This document shows positions 41,880 through 47,377 of a DNA stretch of 47,377 bases, in pieces. Numbering within the stretch: the stretch's first letter is position 1; every line of letters begins with the position of its first letter. The stretch spans positions 1-47,377 of the forward strand of contig NZ_CAMFJF010000030.1 in the NCBI RefSeq assembly GCF_945956895.1, in the 5' to 3' direction. The notes below the pieces were generated by a model. That model was given only the letters and a program-made list of their open reading frames with translations. It made no database searches and had not been told where the DNA came from. A program made the position numbers and the translations under genes. Source of the stretch: an uncultured Allobosea sp. Lineage in GTDB: Bacteria > Pseudomonadota > Alphaproteobacteria > Rhizobiales > Beijerinckiaceae.

Positions 41880-42659
41880 ATGCCGCTATCGATCGATCAT
41901 ATCGTCATCGCCGTCACCGATCTGGACGCGGCTATCCGCGACTATACGGCGCTCGGCTTCACCGTCCTGCCCGGCGGCGAGCATCCGCGCGGCTCGCGCA
42001 ACGCGCTGGTCGTGTTCGCGGACGGTGCCTATCTCGAAATCATCGCCTTCCCGCGCCCGCTGCCCGAATATCGCTGGTGGCAGGTGCTGGATCGGGCCGG
42101 CCCCGGCCTCGTCGACTATGCCCTGCTGCCGGATGATCTTGACGCCGATCTCGCCCGTGCGCGGGCTGCCGGCATCGTCATGGACGGCCCGCTCGACGGC
42201 GGCCGGCTCCAGCCCGACGGCACGCGCATCGCCTGGCGCTCGGCCCGCCCGCCGGAGCCCGATATCCCCTTCCTCTGCACCGATGTCACGGCCCGCAGCC
42301 TGCGCGTTCCCGAAGGAGCTGCCCGCCGCCATGCCAATGGCGTGACCGGGGTCGCCGGCGTCACCGTGGCGGTGCAGGACCTTGCAACCTCGGTCACGCG
42401 CTATCGCGCCCTGCTCGGGCAGGAGCCGGTTGCGCTGGGCGGCGTCCCGGGGCTGGGCTTCGGGCTCGCGCAGTTCCGCATCGCCCGGCAGACCCTGTCC
42501 CTGGCGGAGCCGCGCGGCCCGGCCGCGGCCAGCCTCGGGGAGCACCTTCTCCGTCGCGGGCAGGGGGCTTACGCCGTCTCTTTCTACGGCTCCGACGATG
42601 CCCGTCTCGACGGCGGGTTGGCCCATGGCGCCCGCCTGGAGATCGTGCGCGACCTCTGA
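41880..42659 (+). CDS. VOC family protein with glyoxalase-like domain
   Basis: A 259-residue two-module VOC protein. Module 1 starts MPLSIDHIVIAVTDLDAAIR (His ligand) and continues with VFADGAYLEIIAFP, where Glu is the second ligand. Module 2 starts about residue 160 with GVAGVTVAVQDLATSVTRYR, where the usual His is replaced, and ends with RLEIVRDL, with Glu. This fits the glyoxalase_3-like group whose enzymes are mostly uncharacterised. It lies 23 bases downstream of an orphan TRAP binding protein, so it may act on the same small carboxylate. Its reaction is unknown. Confidence 0.82.
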   Translation: MPLSIDHIVIAVTDLDAAIRDYTALGFTVLPGGEHPRGSRNALVVFADGAYLEIIAFPRPLPEYRWWQVLDRAGPGLVDYALLPDDLDADLARARAAGIVMDGPLDGGRLQPDGTRIAWRSARPPEPDIPFLCTDVTARSLRVPEGAARRHANGVTGVAGVTVAVQDLATSVTRYRALLGQEPVALGGVPGLGFGLAQFRIARQTLSLAEPRGPAAASLGEHLLRRGQGAYAVSFYGSDDARLDGGLAHGARLEIVRDL

Positions 42660-42681
42660 GAGGCGAATTGAGGTGCGAGCC

Positions 42682-42768
42682 GTCATTGCGAGCGCAGCGA
42701 AGCAATCCAGGGGACGTAGAGCTCTGCCGCCCCTGGATTGCTTCGTCGCTTCGCTCCTCGCAATGACG
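42682..42768. repeat. palindromic intergenic repeat, family A (copy 5)
   Basis: It is almost the same as copy 4: GTCATTGCGAGCGCAGCG at one end and CTCCTCGCAATGACG at the other, with the inner AAGCAATCCAGGGG/CCCCTGGATTGCTT pair. It lies just past the VOC gene stop. The next 185 bases up to the small gene are partly AT-rich. Confidence 0.8.
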
Positions 42769-42886
42769 GAGCAGGCAGACCGCAACCGGCTGGGCGTTCA
42801 TCGCGCTGTCACGATGCGGTCATGCTTGCGGGCGAGAGTGGCCCGTTACCTTAAAATAATTCTATTTATGTAGTAATAACAAATAC

Positions 42887-42914
42887 TTGCATCGAATCAT
42901 CGACGCGCCTATCT
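42887..42914 (+). promoter_or_regulatory. candidate promoter in an AT-rich island
   Basis: TTGCAT (42887-42892) and CTATCT (42909-42914) are 16 bases apart, 40 bases before the small gene's ATG. Upstream, 42846-42886 is unusually AT-rich (TTAAAATAATTCTATTTATG and neighbours) for this genome, which suits an UP-like element or protein-binding region. Confidence 0.45.
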
Positions 42915-42953
42915 CTCCCTCGCGATCAGTGAATCAGCCGACGGAGGGACCGA

Positions 42954-43238
42954 ATGGGTGGAGTCACCGAGGTCGATGTCGCGGCCGCGATCGGCCGCAT
43001 CGACGAGATCATCATCCGCGAGATCGTCCGCACCGGCGCGAGCCGGCCGGAGCTGCGCCGGGCGCTCGCGCTGGCCAAGGGACCGGGCGATCTCGACGCC
43101 GATGCGGCGCTGCCGCCGCACATGCAGCGCCTCGTGGAGCTGCTCGCGGTCACCTTGCCCGAGCAGGGGCCGAAGCCCATCCAGGGGCCGCAGCGCCGCC
43201 TCCATGCGGCCATCAAGGGCATCGAACGTGCAGCCTGA
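42954..43238 (+). CDS. small protein of unknown function (94 residues)
   Basis: A 94-residue protein with GGAGG 7 bases before the ATG, a promoter-like region upstream, and normal codon bias. The sequence MGGVTEVDVAAAIGRIDEII, then RELIVRTG-like helix-forming segments and a C-terminal HAAIKGIERAA, suggest an all-alpha fold. No known family is recognised. It shares its reading frame with the next small open frame, which begins after one TGA. Confidence 0.6.
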   Translation: MGGVTEVDVAAAIGRIDEIIIREIVRTGASRPELRRALALAKGPGDLDADAALPPHMQRLVELLAVTLPEQGPKPIQGPQRRLHAAIKGIERAA

Positions 43239-43292
43239 TCAGGGGGCGCCGAATCGCTGAAGACTACCCCGGCCGAGATCCGGGAAGCGGTC

Positions 43293-43544
43293 ATGACAGC
43301 TTTTTGCGCCGCGCTCCGCGATACTCGCCTGCTGCCGCTCACCCTGATCGAGCTGGCGGCGGCAGCGGTCGGTTCTGTCTACAGAGAGGTGGCGGATGCT
43401 CATTGCGGTGACCAGCCATGCCCTTGCGGCTGGCATCCGCGCCTCCAGGCGGATCTGGAGGCGCTTCAGGCGGCGATCGCGCTGAGCGCGACGCCGATCC
43501 TGCAGGGCGATCTTGTCCGCATGCCCGTGCTCGGCCGGGCCTGA
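43293..43544 (+). CDS. small Cys-containing protein of unknown function (83 residues)
   Basis: Frame-continuous with the preceding gene: after its TGA (43236-43238) there are 18 more codons in frame, then an ATG at 43293. The part just upstream of the ATG (LKTTPAEIREAV) also looks protein-like, and a CTG at 43257 preceded by GGGGG could be an unusual start. The centre has HCGDQPCPCGWHP, a Cys/His-rich stretch that may bind a metal. Helices flank it. No family is recognised. It lies 53 bases before cobF. Confidence 0.45.
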   Translation: MTAFCAALRDTRLLPLTLIELAAAAVGSVYREVADAHCGDQPCPCGWHPRLQADLEALQAAIALSATPILQGDLVRMPVLGRA

Positions 43545-43597
43545 TCTCGCATCCTGAACGCAGGACGTGCTAAGCCGCCGCAAACCGGCGGAGCGGC

Positions 43598-44356
43598 ATG
43601 CGCAACATCCTCATCATCGGCATCGGGGCCGGCAATCCCGACCACATGACGGTCGAGGCGATCGAGGCGCTGAACCGCGCCGACATCCTGTTCATTCCCG
43701 ACAAGGGCGAGGAGAAGGTCGCTCTGCGCACCTTGCGTGAGGCGATCTGCGCGCGGTTCATCCGCAAGCCGGGCTACCGCTCCGTCCCCGTCGCGATCCC
43801 GCGCCGGGCCGAGGCCGGCAATGACTATCACGGCGTCGTCGACGACTGGCACGAGCGCATCGCCGATCGCTATCGCGCCCTGTTCGAAGCCGAGCTGCAG
43901 GAAGGGCAGACTGGCGCGCTGCTCGTCTGGGGCGATCCGGCGCTCTACGATTCAACCTTGCGCATCATGGAGCGCGTCGCCGCCTCCGGCCTCGGCCTCG
44001 ATTGGCAGGTCTACCCCGGTATCAGCAGCGTTCAGGTACTGGCCGCGCGTCATCGCATCCCGCTCAACACGATCGGCGCGCCGATCCTGATCACCACCGG
44101 GCGCCGGCTGACGGCGGGCTTCCCTGCCGACCAGGACAGCGTCGTCGTCATGCTCGACGGCGAGCAGACCTTCGGCAAGATCGATCCCGCCGGGCTCGAC
44201 ATCTGGTGGGGCGCCTATCTCGGCACGTCGGATGAAATCCTGCGTGCCGGCCCGCTGAGCGAACTCTCGGCCGAGATCACCGAGGTCAGGGCCAAGGCCC
44301 GCGCGCGGCATGGCTGGATCATGGATACATATCTGCTGCGGCGTCGTCCTGCTTGA
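43598..44356 (+). CDS. cobF: precorrin-6A synthase (deacetylating) CobF
   Basis: A 252-residue S-adenosylmethionine-dependent tetrapyrrole methylase. It catalyses C-1 methylation of precorrin-5 with loss of acetate, giving precorrin-6A in the aerobic cobalamin pathway. The SAM-site motif [15 protein letters not shown] opens the protein. [20 protein letters not shown] and [20 protein letters not shown] are the second and third typical segments. Length is normal. No other cob gene lies in the window, so it is separated from the main pathway cluster. The start has a GC-rich leader and a weak GGAG ahead. It is followed 61 bases later by dapD. Confidence 0.93.
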   Translation: MRNILIIGIGAGNPDHMTVEAIEALNRADILFIPDKGEEKVALRTLREAICARFIRKPGYRSVPVAIPRRAEAGNDYHGVVDDWHERIADRYRALFEAELQEGQTGALLVWGDPALYDSTLRIMERVAASGLGLDWQVYPGISSVQVLAARHRIPLNTIGAPILITTGRRLTAGFPADQDSVVVMLDGEQTFGKIDPAGLDIWWGAYLGTSDEILRAGPLSELSAEITEVRAKARARHGWIMDTYLLRRRPA

Positions 44357-44417
44357 CGCGAGAGGCCGCATCCGCCATCGCTCGCGCCGATCTTTCTGGA
44401 AGCGCCGGAGCCACCCG

Positions 44418-45260
<843 letters not shown>

Positions 45261-45277
45261 GGTTTCGGCCGCGTCAC

Positions 45278-45364
45278 GTCATGCCCGGGCTTGGCCCGGG
45301 CATCTCGAAAACCAGTCTTCTCTCGTCCTGAGCTTCCCGGGCTTCGCTTTGCCCGGGAATGACG
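45278..45364. repeat. palindromic intergenic repeat, family B variant (copy 3)
   Basis: It begins GTCATGCCCGGGCTTGGCCC and ends TTGCCCGGGAATGACG. The outer arms are shared with family B and its relatives, but the inner part is different. It fills the space between the convergent dapD and MFS genes, where a bidirectional hairpin terminator would be useful. Confidence 0.65.
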
Positions 45365-45374
45365 GCGTTTCCGC

Positions 45375-46883
45375 TTACTCGCCGCCGATGGCCTTGGCCG
45401 CCTCGACGGCGCGTCCGCGCAGCGGCAGCTCCTGCATCCGCGCCAGGGACAGCCAGGCAAGCGCGAAGCCGAGGCTCGCGGCGCCGAAGACATAGCGGAA
45501 CAGCACGACCATCGTCTCGCGATCGACGGTGCCGAGCTTGAGCGCTTCGGGCGAAAGCTTCGCAGCCGCCCCGCCGACGCCGCCGAGCACGATCGCGCCG
45601 AAGACCGCGACAATCAGCGCGCCGCCGATCTGGCGGAAGAAATTGGCGACCGCCGTCACCGTGCCAAGCTGATGCGCCTGCACGGCGTTCTGGATCGCGA
45701 CGGTCGCGACGGGCAGCAGCGTGCCGAAGCCGATGCTGACGATCGCCAGGATCACGCAGAAGGGCAGCAGCGGGATCTGGCCGGAGAAGGCGGCGAGAAC
45801 AGCCGTTCCCGTCATCGCGACGAGCAGCCCGGCCAGCGGCACGCGCTTGTAATGCGTGAGATGCGACATCGCCCGGCCGGAGCTGGTCGCGCCGACGACG
45901 GTGCCGCAGGTCAGCGGCAGCAGGCCGAGGCCGGAATGGGTGGCGCTCATCCCCATCACCGTCTCGAAATAGAGCGGCAGATAGATGGTGAGGCCGATGA
46001 AGGTGCCCATGCCGAAGCCGGCCGCCACCGTGCCGCGCCTTACGACGCCATTGCCGAAGACGTCGAGCGGGATCAGGGGCTCGGCCGCCCGGCGCAGGCG
46101 CCAGGCGAACAGGGCCCAGAAGACGAGCGAGGCGCCGACGAGGCCGGCGATCTCGGGCGAGCGCCAGGGATAGGTGGTGCCGCCCCAGGACAGGGCGAGC
46201 AGCAGCGACACCGTCGCCAGCGTCATCAGCACGGCGCCGAGCACGTCGAGCGAATGGGGCCGCTCATGACGCGGCAGGCGTTTCAAGGCTTCGCTCGACA
46301 TCCAGTAGGCGCCGAGTCCGAGCGGGAGGTTGATCCAGAAGATCACCGACCAGTGCAGCTTTTCCGAGAGAAAGCCACCCAATACAGGGCCGAGCAGCGA
46401 GGAGGACATGAAGACACTGGCGAAATAGACCTGATAGCGCCCGCGCTCCTTGGGCGGCACCATGTCGCCGACGATGGTCTGCGCGAGCGCGATCAGCCCG
46501 CCGCCGCCGAGCCCCTGCACGAAGCGCGCGATGACGAGCAGCCAGAGCGAAGGCGCCAGCGCGCAGGCGATCGAGCCGATCATGAAGACGATGATGCCGG
46601 CGAGCAGCGTCACCCGCCGACCATGGATGTCGGCGAGCTTGCCGTAGAGCGGCGTGACCGCGGTCGAGGCGAGCAGGTAGATCGTGACGATCCAGGAGAG
46701 ATGCGTGACGTCGTTGAGCTCGCGCCCCATCGTCGGCAACGCGGTCGCGACGATGGTCTGGTCGAGCGCGGCGAGGAACATTGCCAGCATGACGCCGATC
46801 AGGACCGAGCGGATATCCGCTTGCGTCATGGCTGCGGCTGAGGCGGGAGTGTCGAGCCGCTTGTCCATCGAGTTCGCGATCAT
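45375..46883 (-). CDS. MFS multidrug exporter, DHA2 (EmrB/QacA) family
   Basis: A 502-residue inner-membrane exporter with 14 predicted helices. Signature motifs are FLAALDQTIVATALPTMGRE in helix 1, YGKLADIHGRRVTLLAGII (loop 2-3 motif A) and FVQGLGGGGLIALAQTIVGD followed by PPKERGRYQVYF. These identify the drug:H+ antiporter 2 group. It probably expels drugs, biocides or a metabolite. A MarR-type gene lies 105 bases upstream on the same strand and is its likely regulator. No EmrA-like adaptor is visible. The start at 46883 lacks a strong ribosome binding site; ATGs 15 and 54 bases later are alternatives. Confidence 0.9.
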   Translation of the reverse strand: MIANSMDKRLDTPASAAAMTQADIRSVLIGVMLAMFLAALDQTIVATALPTMGRELNDVTHLSWIVTIYLLASTAVTPLYGKLADIHGRRVTLLAGIIVFMIGSIACALAPSLWLLVIARFVQGLGGGGLIALAQTIVGDMVPPKERGRYQVYFASVFMSSSLLGPVLGGFLSEKLHWSVIFWINLPLGLGAYWMSSEALKRLPRHERPHSLDVLGAVLMTLATVSLLLALSWGGTTYPWRSPEIAGLVGASLVFWALFAWRLRRAAEPLIPLDVFGNGVVRRGTVAAGFGMGTFIGLTIYLPLYFETVMGMSATHSGLGLLPLTCGTVVGATSSGRAMSHLTHYKRVPLAGLLVAMTGTAVLAAFSGQIPLLPFCVILAIVSIGFGTLLPVATVAIQNAVQAHQLGTVTAVANFFRQIGGALIVAVFGAIVLGGVGGAAAKLSPEALKLGTVDRETMVVLFRYVFGAASLGFALAWLSLARMQELPLRGRAVEAAKAIGGE

Positions 46884-46988
46884 GCTTGCGTCTGGGGAAT
46901 GGTGGGAAGGTAGTCGCAGTGGTCTCCATGCGCCAGAGGCGCATTGTCAAAACGGCCCTGCGGCCTGGGCGGAACAAGCTGGGGCGGT

Positions 46989-47377
46989 TCAACCCAGGCT
47001 GCGCAGCGTCTCGCGCAAGGTTTCCGGCATGGCGTCGGGCATGGTGGCCTCGATCGCTTCGTGCGTTTGCTGCCAGATTGGTACGGCCGAGGCGAGCAGG
47101 GCCAGGCCGTCGGGTGTCAGGCTCAGCAAGCGGCCGCGGCGGTCGGCAGGGTCGACCGCGATGGCGACGAGACCGCGCCGCTCCAGCGGCTTCAGCGCGG
47201 CGGTGAGCGTCGTGCGGTCCATCGCCAGCAATTCCGCCACGGGGCCGAAGGAGGCGGGCACCGGCCGGTTCAGGGCCATCATCAGGGAGAACTGGCCATT
47301 CGTCAGCCCCACCGGGCGCAATGCCTCGTCGAAACGGCGCGCCAGCGTCCGCGCCGCGCGCTGCACATGCAGGCACA
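46989..47377 (-). CDS. MarR family transcriptional regulator (partial)
   Basis: The start lies beyond the right edge: the frame is still open at 47377 and reads CLHVQRAARTLARRFDEALR, a normal MarR first helix. The winged-helix part shows LTNGQFSLMMALNRPVPASF, then GPVAELLAMDRTTLTAALKP and the wing AIAVDPADRRGRLLSLTPDG. About 129 residues are present, probably lacking only a short N-terminus. It most likely represses the MFS exporter gene downstream, with a phenolic or drug-like inducer. Confidence 0.88.
   Translation of the reverse strand, partial: CLHVQRAARTLARRFDEALRPVGLTNGQFSLMMALNRPVPASFGPVAELLAMDRTTLTAALKPLERRGLVAIAVDPADRRGRLLSLTPDGLALLASAVPIWQQTHEAIEATMPDAMPETLRETLRSLG

Noticed and set aside
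43553..43597. Cobalamin riboswitch before cobF
   Set aside because: The gap is only about 50 bases, too short for the B12 element, and no B12-box sequence is seen there or in the two small genes upstream.

Overview
The window is high-GC DNA from an alphaproteobacterium, most likely a member of the Hyphomicrobiales (Rhizobiales) close to Bosea. That placement is inferred from the gene content: a RegB/RegA (ActS/ActR) redox pair, MmcB, MinCDE with a CtrA-like box, CobF, a PhaZ with a catalytic Cys, and dispersed palindromic intergenic repeats of a kind common in that order. No rRNA, tRNA, CRISPR, prophage or insertion sequence is visible. About 48 protein genes are supported; one (a MarR regulator) runs off the right edge, and one luciferase-like oxidoreductase is a decayed pseudogene.

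Layout. 0.1-6 kb: a DUF900 lipoprotein hydrolase, then a leftward RND efflux pump (adaptor plus permease). 6.3-7.5 kb: the pseudogene and a small FtsH-protease-like (M41-type) protein without an AAA domain. 7.5-9.5 kb: minC-minD-minE, leftward, with a CtrA-type site upstream. 9.7-17 kb: a leftward set made of an IclR regulator, an M81 (MlrC-like) peptidase, a family 5 solute-binding protein, two DppB/DppC-type permeases and a D-cysteine desulfhydrase-like PLP enzyme, with strong stem-loops between several members. 17.1-22.2 kb: divergent from IclR, a complete polar amino-acid ABC importer followed by an M14-type deacylase (DoeB/EutE-like) and a threonine-dehydratase-like enzyme, all closely packed.

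22.2-29.6 kb: a leftward catabolic operon holding a TRAP binding protein, a fused DctQM permease, a VOC protein, a RuBisCO-like protein and a DUF1537 (four-carbon acid sugar) kinase, with a divergent LacI-type regulator. The RuBisCO-like protein and kinase resemble the OiaX/OiaK pair of 3-oxo-isoapionate degradation, but the dehydrogenase/oxidoisomerase steps are not here and a VOC protein takes part instead, so the substrate is open. This is the most promising candidate for an undescribed pathway. 29.8-34.6 kb: mmcB, regA, regB, phaZ and a SprT/YgjP-type metalloprotease. 35.2-39.6 kb: a second peptide-related operon of an M20 amidohydrolase, a D-aminopeptidase of the DAP type (all catalytic motifs at the expected positions) and a second family 5 binding protein. 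Taken with the D-cysteine desulfhydrase-like gene and the IclR locus, the window seems rich in functions for scavenging peptides or D-amino-acid compounds. 39.8-42.7 kb: an aldose-1-epimerase-like gene, an orphan TRAP binding protein and a second VOC protein. 42.9-47.4 kb: two small unknown proteins, cobF, dapD, a DHA2-type MFS exporter and its likely MarR regulator.

At least three families of palindromic intergenic repeats are scattered between genes. Start sites were moved from the longest possible reading frame wherever a ribosome binding site or family alignment favoured another codon.
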